Of a DNA stretch of 64,000 nucleotides, positions 46,905-57,669 are shown in pieces. The notes under the pieces are model-generated. The model worked only from the letters and a program-made list of their open reading frames with translations. It did no database searches and was not told where the DNA came from. Position numbers and translations under genes: made by a program. The DNA is from Hetaerina americana. Lineage: Eukaryota; Arthropoda; Insecta; Odonata; Calopterygidae. The stretch lies in contig JAKTNV010000009.1 in assembly GCA_022747635.1 (NCBI GenBank), positions 30,845,622 through 30,909,621 of the forward strand, given 5' to 3'. The stretch's first letter is position 1. Each line of letters starts with the position of its first letter.

Positions 46905-47370
46905 GTTGCAGACCATGTAAAATACTTGGGTGTCACCATCGCATCCGATCTTACATAGGGCATGCACATGCAATGTATTTGGGAGAGGTGTTTAAGAAGC
47001 TGACATTCATCAAACCTATAGTTGAAAAACGATGAGAAAATGAAAGAGTTGTTATTTTTAACTAGCAACACCCCCCGTAGGATTATGAGACGAGCATATG
47101 GAATACAACTCCAAAACCGCTAGATACAGAATTGAAAAATGTACAGAGAAGGACCGCCAGACTCCTGAAAAATTCGCACGAAAGGATACAAAGCGTCACA
47201 CGTTTAATACATGATCTCGGATGGGAGCCAGTAAGTATGCGAAAACTCATCGCAAGATTAAACCTGTTGCAAAAATACCAATCGTGTGGTTTTGTTTCCG
47301 ACATAAAAAATATTATTCAGTCCCCAAATTACATAAACAGGACAGAAGCTGTCAAAAAATAAGAGGGATA
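46905..47370 (+). mobile_element. LINE reverse transcriptase C-terminal remnant
   Basis: Plus-strand pieces read VKYLGVTIASDLT (the block after the RT palm). Further on comes LKNVQRRTARLLKNSHERIQ followed by LIHDLGWEPVSMRKLIARLN, the tail typical of CR1/L2/Rex-type LINEs. It differs from the CR1-group family at 36 kb. Stops precede the 76-codon open piece at 47132-47362. No 3' tail can be attached, because a MITE begins 20 bases further on. Confidence 0.65.
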
Positions 47371-47390
47371 GAATTCCGAACGAATATATA

Positions 47391-47480
47391 GGGGTGGTCT
47401 GAAAAGTTTCCGACCTAAAAAAGATACAAGACATTTTTTCTGAAATTTTCTGAGATCGGAAACATCTCAGACCACCCTCG
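47391..47480. mobile_element. 90-bp mariner-type MITE
   Basis: GGGGTGGTCTGAAAAGTTTC at the left end is the inverted counterpart of GAAACATCTCAGACCACCCT at the right end, with few mismatches. A TA dinucleotide flanks each side (47389-47390 and 47481-47482). The repeats cover most of the element, leaving a short AT-rich centre. The GGGTGGTCTGAAAAGTTTCC end is a known type of mariner terminus. Confidence 0.7.
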
Positions 47481-47924
47481 TATTTAAGTATTCGTTTTTT
47501 TCCGCGCACTAATCGCCACGACAACGAAAGGGTAAACAAAAAAACGGAATAGATAACCCACTGACGAAAATACTAGTTAGTAGTGAGTTAGAAACAAATT
47601 AGTAGTTAGGAACATACAAGTTACATTTCCCTACAACTCACTCCATGGATGGCGCCCTAACGATCTCAACCACGCGCCCTTAAACTACGGGTGGAGTTTC
47701 GTGTAAATAAATTTGTAGATCTAATTAATTTGTGAATTGCCCGCAGGTTTGAAACTCTATCTTATAGTTGATGAATACGTTGAATTTAGCCAGGCAGTTT
47801 AAATGAGATTCCTTATCTTTGTTCTATGTGTAGTCAGTGGAGTGGCTACTGGCAGTGTAACAGTTGTAATTTGTGTAACTGATGTTGCATGATAATTGAC
47901 GTCCCTTCGCCCTTCAAGTGTATT

Positions 47925-48040
47925 ACGGGGTGCCCTGCGTTTGTGGAAGCATTGGAGTACATGTGGTATGACTGGTGATCTAACAGTCCCTGCCACAGGT
48001 CCTTTCAGCGGGTATTGTATAGATGTACGTATGTATAGAT
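47925..48040 (+). repeat. LINE 3'-end fragment, diverged
   Basis: GACTGGTGATCTAACAGTCC, TGCCACAGGTCCTTTCAGCG and GGTATTGTATAGATGTACGT correspond to the 3' end seen at 9.8 and 48.3 kb, followed by a TATAGATG-type tail. The stem-loop is degenerate. Confidence 0.45.
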
Positions 48041-48184
48041 GAAACTGCGATGGCCGTTTAATAAGAAGTGAATATGAGATTTTGAATCACATAATTTAGG
48101 GTGTAGTATCAGGCGTAATATGGTGGAATTCGAACGTATTAATGAACGAATGATAACACTTTTCCACTAAATATTGATATATTA

Positions 48185-48219
48185 CACGACCAGTTTCGAT
48201 GTACTACATATCTTCAGGT
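48185..48219 (-). ncRNA. Hammerhead-like motif in a Penelope-type terminus
   Basis: On the minus strand CTGAAGA (48217-48211), a stem ATGTA/TACAT, CGAAAC (48193-48197 covers GAAAC) and TGGTC|GTGT follow in order. The surrounding CCACTAAATATT...ACACGACCAGTTTCG aligns with the terminus at 5691-5728. No coding sequence is attached, so this is a solo terminus. Confidence 0.45.
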
Positions 48220-48269
48220 TGTTTGACCAATTATCCGAGTGTAGGTTTGCAATCATATGTTGGTTTTGT

Positions 48270-48362
48270 ATGTGGTTTTATTCTCTTTCACGAGTGGTGA
48301 CCTAACACCCCCCGTCACACGCCCTTGCGATGGCTTGCGGGGTATTATGTAGATGTGGATGA
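48270..48362 (+). repeat. LINE 3'-end fragment, TATTATGTAGATG tail type
   Basis: ACGAGTGGTGACCTAACACC, CCCCGTCACACGCCCTTGCG and ATGGCTTGCGGGGTATTATG precede TAGATGTGGATG. It matches the 9.8-kb copy almost throughout. Confidence 0.6.
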
Positions 48363-48364
48363 AG

Positions 48365-50445
48365 ACGATATATGTCATCGAGACCGATCGTGTAGTAAAT
48401 CAATATCTAATGTAAAAGTTGTATCCTTTGTTCATCGTTACGCATAAGTTATAACAAAACCTTTCTAGCCATATTTTTAGTTTGGGGTGCGATGTATATG
48501 TGGTTCAAGTTTCATTGATTACATTCCTGTATTTTCTCAGCGTCAGCCCTTGCAAGTTGAAGCATATTCAATTCGCCTTTGGCAACGATGAAGAACTTCA
48601 GCACGCGATGCTTAATTGAAAACTTTGCTTTAGCTGGAAGAAATTGTCGAACGAGGAACATGTAAGGCTTACAAGAGTCTATTCCTTCTATAGTACAGCT
48701 GTGAGATATTAAAACATTCTTGAAATAGGAGAGCAAAACTTTTGTAAAAGGTAGACCTGGAGCTCCAGTCAATCCTCTTGCGGCAAAAAACCGCTGTTGC
48801 AATTGTGAGTGGAGGTAATCGAATTCAGTTAAGAGTACAATCAGAAATATTGAAAAATTCATTGGGTGCCATCTACACGTTGGTAATGGAAGAATCGTAT
48901 GCACGACGTGATTGTGCGTGATGAGTTCTCAGACCCCTCATGCACTAACCATGGGACGTTCACGTGTAGGTTTGTTCACAGTAAAAGTTGATTCGATAGG
49001 GAAATGAGTTTCATCCAATGATCATCACTAGAGATTAAACAGTGAGCAAGCAACAAACCTTTGCATTAAAATCCCCGGCATAAACAATTCAAATAAAAGT
49101 AAACGAGCCGGTAAATTTATTACCAGCAATTTTTTTGATATTCATGGATTAGTGTGTCAGCCTGTCGTCTCAGCTCACATAACGGTGAGTGTTGCGGATT
49201 TGATGCAAATGTATACTCAAAGTCCATATCTATCCCAAAAGGCAACATTTCAAAGTAACAGCAAGATACTGCGCCACAATAATTCATGGCCACACATCGT
49301 AAATGTTTCTGTTGAATCTCTCGCAAAAATCAAGTGTGTCCCTCACCCTCTTCAGTGTTCAGACGTAGTCTGATATGACTTTTTCATGTTAGCCAATCGG
49401 AAGATAATTCGTAAAAAGAGTTTTTCATCGTCAGGCGTAGGCGGACTAAGCATATTTCTACTCGAAAAGGATAAAACTAATGAAAATGGAATTAGATTAA
49501 AACCTATGGCAGTAAAAGTAATGGAACTATAACACATACAGATATATATTACATATTATGCTAGCAAGGAAAGAAAATTAAATTTTGGCACAGTACAAGT
49601 GTAAATATTTGAATAAAAAATTGATTAACACTCGTTATTGAACATCCCTCTTACATTCTGCAGTCTTCTACCCTTCGTTTAACGATCACTGCCTTCTTTG
49701 TTGACCTTGAATGAGTCGCTTCGTCTCAATACTCCATTTATCAAATATTTTACCTTCGTATTTCACAGAAAGACATCCTCTTCCGCCACTATGTGCGCGG
49801 GACAAATCAGTTTTTCTTCCTCTTTATCCAACACAGTTACTCAGTTCTTTAAAGCTCAACCACCATTCAAAATCCTAAAGCAATAGGTACATTCAATAAT
49901 TAAAATCTTTTCGAAAATATATTTTTATACATTTTAAAATATTATTGGCAGAGAAATTGCGTGATCAACAATGGATCTATTTTGATTTGTTTTTCGTACT
50001 ATTTCTTTAGAGTGCTCCAAGTCAGAAATTTTCCTTATATCAATATGCGCAAAACTTAGAAGAGCTCGGCAAATGTATAAGTATTGAATACTTTTACCCA
50101 AATGAATAAAGGACTGAATGACATTCTTGTCTCTCCGAACAGATTTGCTCAATCCGGCGTTGAGTTTATTGGAAAAAATGCTCCTATGTTTGCACAGCAG
50201 TTTTCCTAACTCAATTTTTTCAACTGACTTGGCCTATTTTTTGGAGAAATGGGATGATAAATATATTTCTCGCTTTGCCTTCGTAAACGCATTTTTTCTA
50301 GATACATTCAAGTGAAACTAAAATAATTGGCTTGCAAAGAATGGGGTTTTTAATACATTTTTTGTCCCTGACGTAACTTTATGGAATTTACATAACATAT
50401 TGATATGAAATCATTGACCTGGTAATTCCTCATAATTAATTTAAA
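48365..50445. other. Unassigned sequence
   Basis: The minus-strand frame 48512-48904 is open for 130 codons, but I recognise no domain in it and see no promoter or splice support. The rest holds only short frames. Confidence 0.4.
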
Positions 50446-50448
50446 AAA

Positions 50449-50533
50449 GACGACCCAGGTTTCGACGTTGAACGTCATCATCAGGTACTGATGGCGCTTG
50501 ATGATGATGTTCAACGTTGACACCTGGTTCGTG
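50449..50533. repeat. Inverted pair of Penelope-type hammerhead-like termini
   Basis: The left arm read on the minus strand gives CTGATGA (50484-50478), a perfect stem II GACGT/ACGTC, GAAAC (50463-50459) and GGGTC|GTC, a canonical hammerhead order with one extra U before stem II. The right arm on the plus strand (50497-50533) is a diverged inverted copy, TTGATGA...GACAC, with core changes expected to be inactive. Only about 10-12 bases separate the arms, so the locus is a foldback of two termini. Confidence 0.55.
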
Positions 50534-51354
50534 TTTTTAAATAAAGTGTGTGGAATTAAAAAGTCAGTAATTTCATTTCAATTGGGTCTTTTCAATAAAA
50601 CTCGGTTTAAATTTTCGGTGTCGTTATTTGGAGGCAAGTTGTAAAGAGTCGTCTGATGAATAGTGATACTCAGTTTCTTCTCTCCTGCCGGTGAATTCGT
50701 CAGGGCTCTAATCATAATTAGTATTATCCAAAACTAACGAAGTCGATGGCAAAGTATAAGGATTGCCGGTTTACCTCCGAATGTTGCCATAGCAAATTTA
50801 GATTGCTTTTTATAAGGGATCTAAGTGTTTTTATACCAGTGCCTTTATTTTTACTTTAACTGTTGTAGAAAATAGGTTGATTTGGGTATCTTTAGCGTTT
50901 TGAAAGCGTATAAAAATATAGGTGCAGTCAAAAATAAGTCGGTTGACCTAGTGCTACACATACGTGCTTATAAATGCTTATTATATTCCATCTATATTGT
51001 TCGAGTTTTCCTCAGGCTCATATATGACTTCAGATAATTCGTACGATGCCAGCAAGTTGTTGAACAAACAATTTTATGAAATGCACTGATAGCATAAAAT
51101 TGTAAATCAATCGAAAATACTTCGGTACGCGGGTATTTTCATTAAGCATGAATTTCAGCTTGTTTTCTTATCAGTTAGTTAGAGTTAGTTTTTATTCAAG
51201 TGCATATATTTCTTATTGTTTTTATGAAATCATTTTAGAAATTTATTTTTTATTGACCTAATAAATTGATAAATAATATGTTTTAATGATGTATTTTATG
51301 TGATAATTATTTCTATATTATTAATAGATTTTAGTTATATATTAATATATAAGT

Positions 51355-51540
51355 GGGTCGCTGTAGTCCAGGGGGTAGCGTGTTGGACTACTGACCGGAG
51401 GGGCCCGGGTTCAATTCCCGGTACTGGGTGATCACTGGAAGTCTCACTTGAAGAAGGCCTCTGAGAGGGCCGAAAGCTCGAACAATTTACCGTGTGAGTG
51501 TCCTTTTAAATGTTGCTATTCTATTCTTGTTATATTGTGT
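51355..51540 (+). repeat. tRNA-headed SINE with hammerhead-like body
   Basis: The head GGGTCGCTGTAGTCCAGGGG (51355-51374) supplies an A-box-like TAGTCCAGGGGG. GGTTCAATTCC (51408-51418) is an excellent B box inside a CCCGG/CCGGG T-arm. The anticodon arm does not pair well, so this is not a functional tRNA gene. The body has CTTGAAGA, a GGCCTC/GAGGGCC hairpin (51456-51471) and GAAAGCTCG, resembling the Penelope-type hammerhead motif with C3 changed. The 3' limit near 51540 is approximate. Confidence 0.7.
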
Positions 51541-51544
51541 CAGC

Positions 51545-54500
51545 CCATTATATAGACATCCATAAGATGCATTCTGAAACACGAGGGACTCTGTGTGACT
51601 TAAGACTTCTGCGTAAGCAAGCAGCATAGCGCTAAGTTGATTGCAGTGTTATTCCAAGTGCTGGGGAAAAATTTCTATATGGCTGGATAAACTGACAGAG
51701 GAGAAAGAATTTGGTATTTTTGCCTTTCCACTAAAGTTCCGATAATGATATTAGAACAGACGTCTAAGTACATGTCGTTTATTAAGCTCTTCATCCGTAG
51801 ATTGCTTTACTTTGGCCTTCTAAATTTCACGAAATGGGGCCAACGCAAGAAAAGCATTTGGAAGGGCGGCATCGCTCTCGAGATCTCACGCTAATTTAAT
51901 TCCCATTATAGTTCCTCCTATTATCATTCTTTATGTGTTGTCTTCCGCTTCACAGATATAGATGCTTTGCGAAAATCCAAAATTAATGCATCTGCATACG
52001 AAATTTTCCGTCTCTACAAACGAGAGAAGTCCATGCATTTGTATCCCTCAATTCCTGCGGGAATATATGTATAGCGGCTTGGTTGTTTGTTTCCAGGTGA
52101 AGGTTCATTGGGAAGAGGAACTCATTGAGCTCTTGAGGGGTTGTAGTGAATTGCATTTGTCCCCATGTGATAATAAGATCACCTTAATAGACTTGGAAAT
52201 GTTACAAAAAATCGATTTATGTGATTTATTATCATATTTTCATCTATCCATTGTTGTACAATGAGAATAAATTAAAGACCTGATACTACAGAAATCTTTG
52301 TTTCAATCATAAATTTTGCATGATTTATTTATGTAAGTTTTAAAATTAAAATACCTCTTATCCGAAACATGTTTTATCATATATTTTGTCATATGTCTTC
52401 TTTTGAATTAAAATTTTAAATTCACCTTTAAAGTACCCCTTATAGTACAGACTAATTGATGATTAGTGCACTGAGTACATGAAATATCAAGAAAGGCTTT
52501 AATGTGAAGCGTTTGTGCCTCATGAATGTAAGGCTACGATGCAAAATGATGATCTCGGATTGCACACTATTAAGATTGGCTTTTAAGGTTGGCTTTGGCT
52601 ATTGCAGGTTTGGCTTTTAAGGGAGAAGGGAATTTGTGCAGAGATGAGACAAACGCCAGGGTTTGGAATAGATTTGGTGAAGAGATGAGACAAGCGCCAA
52701 GGTTTGGAATAGATTTGGTGAAGAGACGGTGTTACTGGAGGAAATCCGCAGAATGCATAACAAATGATCAAAGGAATTGCTGAAAGATCATGACATATTG
52801 AATGCCGTTATAAAGGATTGCGTAAAGTGAGAAAAAAAGATAGTGAACGTTTTAGACAGTACGAGGATTGGCAGAATTTATGGATGAGTGAAGAGTGAAA
52901 AGGTGTCGATCAAAGAACGACAGTTTGAAGTAAGTTGCCATTACAGAACGTCCGAAATCTGCCTTTTATTGGAATAATTCCTTAAATGAAAGAGCTCACG
53001 TCGTTATTTATCCCGCCAATCATAGGACATTTTGTCAGATTTACAACCCATCCTTTTCGTTTCACTAATTTTTAATGCCTTCACAGGTCCTTGCTCTATC
53101 ACCTACCATTGGCTCGTAATTTACCCTTGGCACTTCTCATTATGTGCCTTTTTAGCTTTGCCCTACTTTCCACCTCCTTGCATAGACTTTCCCTTTGCTC
53201 TCATCCAGAAAGTTTTTCTCTCCATTCACTCTGTCCATTATCTTTTTTTCCATCCTACTGTAACTTTGAATTTCTATCAATTATGATTTTTCTATCTTCT
53301 GTAGCTTTCGCTCAAGTTAAAGCCATAGGATAATAAAATACATTTATTCAACGCCAAGATTAATACTATAAACTAAGTGTTCTCAGTTATAGGTAGGCTT
53401 CGTTGGAATTTAGTACCTCCATAATTTATGCCTCTTTTTTAATTTTACCATCTGAATTACCAGCTGGAGATTTTCTACATCGTGAAACTATAAATATAAT
53501 AATAAATATAAAAATAAGTACGAGGATTGAGCTCAAAGAAATTCATCGGGACCATGAACATGATCATATATCTCCAAATTGTTTTTATGCTGTGACAACA
53601 TATTAGATCGCACCAATACAGTTTCGTCCATCATCGTCGTTGAGAAAAATAATCCCCATAATAAGCTACCGGGAACAACTGAATAATTATTGATTATTTA
53701 TTTGCATGAAATATTTGATAATTTGGTCAAATATTGGAAATATTCTGCGATTGTTCAGTTTCCAAATCTGTTGTCCGAAGCGATATTTACATTATATATA
53801 CGCAGCCTGAAAAAATCAAAGAGCGTTCGTCACAAAATTGGGGTTTTATTTTTAGCAATAAGGTGTTGTGAGTGATAAAAATTCATACTGTCCCTCTGTT
53901 AATGACAAATGACAAAATTATTTATTGCTCTTGAACTTTTATTATATAAATTATTTATTTAATGCTTGATATCATTCTTCTTTGCTGTTCTATAAGAATA
54001 TGTTAGCCCTGTTCACATCCTGCAGTGCATGTTATAACTGTGATTTGATTCGTAATGTAGTATAGTAATTCGATATACGAATAGAAATGTAGCGAAACCA
54101 GAAGTTCATGAATTATTAACTGCATTTTATGTCGTACTGAAATCAGTAAAATGATGCATTAATGTTAAATTTGTCAATATATTCTGGCGGTATTTTATGG
54201 TTTATAAGCAAAATTATTAGACCTGTATTTCCTTGAAAGCATTTAGGGGGATTTCATGGAACTCCCGATTATACAATTAAAAGAGTAGCATTAGTCAGGT
54301 CAAATCTGATTGAAATTGTTGGTGTAAAAAATATAATTGGCTGTGGAGAAAATTAAAGCGGTAGAAAGTATTTAGCTAACTCCAATGTTAGCTAAATCTA
54401 AGGTTCCTATTTTTGGGGGAAATTGCGAGAGCCCAAGTATGAAAGGTAAATCATATGCAGCTCGCGAGTGAGTTCTGAGAGTAGGCCGCAGGTAACCGAA

Positions 54501-54880
54501 GATATGCGGTGTGACTTTAGAACGGATTGCATTTGCATTAATTTGGAAGCCTAACTTGACGCACCATCCAATCTCATGCATGCAATATTGTTGATGCAGA
54601 TAATGTTTATTCATCACACGTCTACTTCACCACTGGAAATAAATACCATACCACGTGAATATCACAAATGTCTTTTTCAGTGTCATGATCTCATTTAGCT
54701 TCAGGTGTGAGTGTATGCACTTATTTTTTGTTAGAAGTACAAAGGGCGTTGAATTTTCAAAACATGGAGATGCTTGGATTATCACAAAATCTGAGTATTT
54801 ATACCTAAAATACGGCAGTTAATTCCTAGATTGTTAGAATAAAATTGGCTTCATTATAATTATTCATCTAATGTAACAAA
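51545..54880. other. Unassigned sequence
   Basis: No gene is called. The 51962-52264 frame (100 codons) has an acceptor-like TTTGTTTCCAG at 52096 followed by VKVHWEEELIELLRG, but no family was recognised. 53030-53300 is C/T-rich. Confidence 0.4.
52641..52722. repeat. 41-bp tandem duplication
   Basis: GAGATGAGACAAACGCCAGG... (52641-52681) is repeated at 52682-52722 with two substitutions, and a third GAGA start follows. 41 is not a multiple of three, so it would break any reading frame. Confidence 0.85.
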
Positions 54881-54884
54881 AATT

Positions 54885-54961
54885 CAGGGTGCGGCAACAT
54901 AACTTCCTTTTTTTCAATGTAATATGCATAGGAAAATAGGAAGTTATGTTGCCGCACCCTG
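54885..54961. mobile_element. 77-bp palindromic foldback (MITE-like)
   Basis: Perfect 24-base arms starting CAGGGTGCGGCAACATAACT occupy 54885-54908 and 54938-54961, with a 29-base AT-rich loop. CAGGG ends resemble the termini of cut-and-paste DNA transposons. No target duplication was clear. Confidence 0.65.
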
Positions 54962-54964
54962 TAC

Positions 54965-56820
54965 ATAATATAATTAAAAACTTATAGTATTATAGAAATT
55001 CGAACTCTTGATGCGCTTCATCCGATTTAACTAAGTTTTAACCTTCAGAATCCATCACGTTCTTTGTGCGTAAGCCAATGAGAAAGTTGAAGAGAAAGGA
55101 AATTTTGTGAGCAGTTTTTAAAGTAATCATATTACGTTAAAGGTTTAAACGTCATTTATGCCGAAGAAATAAATATTTTGCCCTTTTCAATTAATTTTAA
55201 GCATTTATTGATTTTTTAGCTATTTATCGGGTACAAGGCAGCAATGATAAGCAATTTAAAATACGCCCACATGCTAGAGGAAGTTTTGACAAGGAAAAAT
55301 GGAGGAGAGAGACAGCAACGAGGGATTATCTGAAGCCTGAGTGAACTTGCTCACTGCAGCGGGTCTCTTAAGTGTCCAACAGTAGAGGCAGTAAAGGGGG
55401 TTATTAGAAAAGAGAGTAACGAGAATGGCTGAAAAAAGTTAGTAATTAGTTTAGTAGCACTTTGCACATTTTTCAACTGTTCCCAGATGCCTGTTCTTTG
55501 GATACTCATTTTCTTAGTGAAGAATCTGAAGGATCGAAATTTTGATAATGTGAATTTTCTAGGTGTGTACCTAGAATGAAAGAAGAGTCGCTGGTTTTTC
55601 GGTACATTCTCAGTTCTTTCATTATATTTGTTTGGTTTCTACCAGTTCGAATGATATAATATAAATCACAGAATTTACGGAACAATAATTTTGGTATATC
55701 GTGGGCTAAATAAGTATGTTTTGCATTGCAAATAAGTATATTTTGTTGGATTTTGGATAAAGATAATGTAACGGAGAGTCAATTCACAGATAATTCAGCA
55801 GCCAAGGTTTCAAAAGCAAATAAATAAAGCTTATAGAGTTGATTTTTACAAGCTGAAATACATGTGCAAACTTAATCGGTCAAGACAAGTATTCGGTTTA
55901 TGGTGTCCTGAGAAAAGCGAAAACAACACAGATGGACTATTCCAAAACTTTCTGAGTTATCTAAATGATAAATATTTGGTTACACCTGTGCTAATGTTTT
56001 CCACGTTTATATGAATGGTCAAAGTCTAAATAGAGTCACAACTATGATGGCTTCATCTTCCAACTCGACTAAAAGTGTCATTTGTTTATGCTTAATTATT
56101 CAGGAATTCACCCTGTCTTCAAGGAAAAAGTCAATGTTCAATTTAGTTTTAGAGTAATCACATTTAAGTACAATTTCTAAGTTTTGCGATAATTCTCACC
56201 GGTGTTTAGCACAATGTCTTAATATTCGACAATATTGTGTCCTTTAAGGAGATTTGTTCACGGATACATGAGTCGATCTCACCTTGTTTGCGTATTAATC
56301 ACGAGTGGTGATATTGATGCAAGACCCATTTATGGGTCTTGCATCAATTCCACCACTCGTCATTACACAGTAATCCATGATTAAATATGGTGTTAGTATA
56401 GAGTTTTGAAGGTTTTCGAGAGGTTCTTATTAATTTTTGAAACGTGCTTCAACATTTATTTTGGACTAGTTCTGAGGTGACTATTTGTGAAATTATTCAA
56501 TTATTTATTATGAAATTTAGGCCGTTTTTCCACTTAATTATTTAATATGATAGAAATAAAAGGGTTTGGGACTTTTATGTTAAAGCTATAATGCCATTTA
56601 TAGTATTACCCATTATATAAGTTATTTGATCAAATAAGGCCTTAGGGGTTCTGCTGAACTACTTAAAGGTTTAGAAAAATGAATGAGGTAGAGTCTTTAT
56701 GAGCTAATTTGTAGCATTTTGAGAGAGAAATTTGGCTGAAAGACTTTATCAGTGCCAGTTCATTTTCCAAAACTGTGAAGGCTAAATCATGTGAGTAAAA
56801 AGAACAATGAGTTTGATTTT
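54965..56820. other. Unassigned AT-rich sequence
   Basis: Apart from the palindrome at 56301-56360, I see no gene or classified repeat. Confidence 0.4.
56301..56360. repeat. 60-bp near-perfect palindrome
   Basis: Arms of 29 bases (56301-56329, starting ACGAGTGGTG, and 56332-56360, ending CACCACTCGT) differ at two positions and are separated by only TT. Such a short loop argues against a microRNA precursor and for a foldback or an inverted duplication. Confidence 0.8.
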
Positions 56821-56824
56821 GCAT

Positions 56825-57665
56825 GCAGGTAAATTGGTTCTCAGGATAATCAACAAGATGATGATAGAGAGCATGGTAAATAATTACTTAATGGATTATC
56901 GGTTTGTGTTCAGGAAGGGGAAAGGTACGCGTGATGCTATGGCAGTAATAACGTCAGTAATAGAGAGAAACACAGAATGCAATTAGGATGTATTCTCTTG
57001 TTACATAGATTCCGAAAAGACGTTTCATAGACTGAATTGGGAAAAAATAATGAATATATTGCAGAATATGAGATAAATTCGAGGGATAGGAAACGTATCT
57101 GCAACCTGAATATGTATCAGGCTTCTCAAATGCGAGTGGGAGGCAGAGACTTTGGATTGGCTGTGTTAAGAAGAGGAGTAAGGCTCATTATCATATGTGT
57201 TGTTCAAATTGTATGCGAAGGAAATGGTTAAACAGCCATGGTAACAACCGGCGATAGGAACGAAAGCCGGTGGGGAATTTATAAAACCAGTTAGGTATGT
57301 ATATGATTATTCTTTATTTTACCGGGCGGTCAAGGAATATCAAGAATTGCTAAGTGCATGGGATTCAGCGCGATAGGTATGGGAGGGATTGATAGGAGAG
57401 GGAATTGATGGAGAATTCATAAGGAGACAGGAAAAATGGATGAAAAGCATAATGATCGGCAGTGGGATGTTAAATACTGTGATAAAGGGGAGAATATTGG
57501 GCAAACGAGAAAGTGGCAGGTATATAGTAAGATAGGGATATTAGACGGACTGGAGGGAGGAGGGAAGGATGTGGAGATAAAGGATGGCTTGTTGCTGAGT
57601 AGGATGTTGGATTGTGTTTTTGTACGAGGGACAAGAGAATCATGTAGTATCTTGTGACCATCCAA
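56825..57665 (+). mobile_element. RTE-like LINE RT remnant
   Basis: The plus strand encodes LRIINKMMIESMVNNYLMDY, RFVFRKGKGTRDAMAVITSV, IERNTECN, DVFSCYIDSEKTFHRLNWEK and GRDFGLAVLRRGVR, matching QFGFRKGKGTRDAI, CFIDYEKAFDRVNW and GVRQG of RTE-like LINEs. A later piece, GRILGKRESGRY followed by MLDGLEGGGKDVEIKDG, matches the C-terminal GKRGRGRPR..MLDDLK region. The sequence between them is deleted and full of stops. It is the only plus-strand copy of this group in the window. Confidence 0.7.
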
Positions 57666-57669
57666 AGCC

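Noticed and set aside
48512..48904. 130-codon minus-strand frame as a gene
   Set aside because: No family motif and no promoter or splice context. Frames of this length arise by chance in a window this size.
51355..51430. Functional tRNA gene
   Set aside because: The B box is excellent, but the anticodon arm does not pair, and a SINE body follows directly.
56301..56360. microRNA precursor
   Set aside because: The centre is only two bases, too short for a Drosha/Dicer loop. A foldback or inverted duplication fits better.
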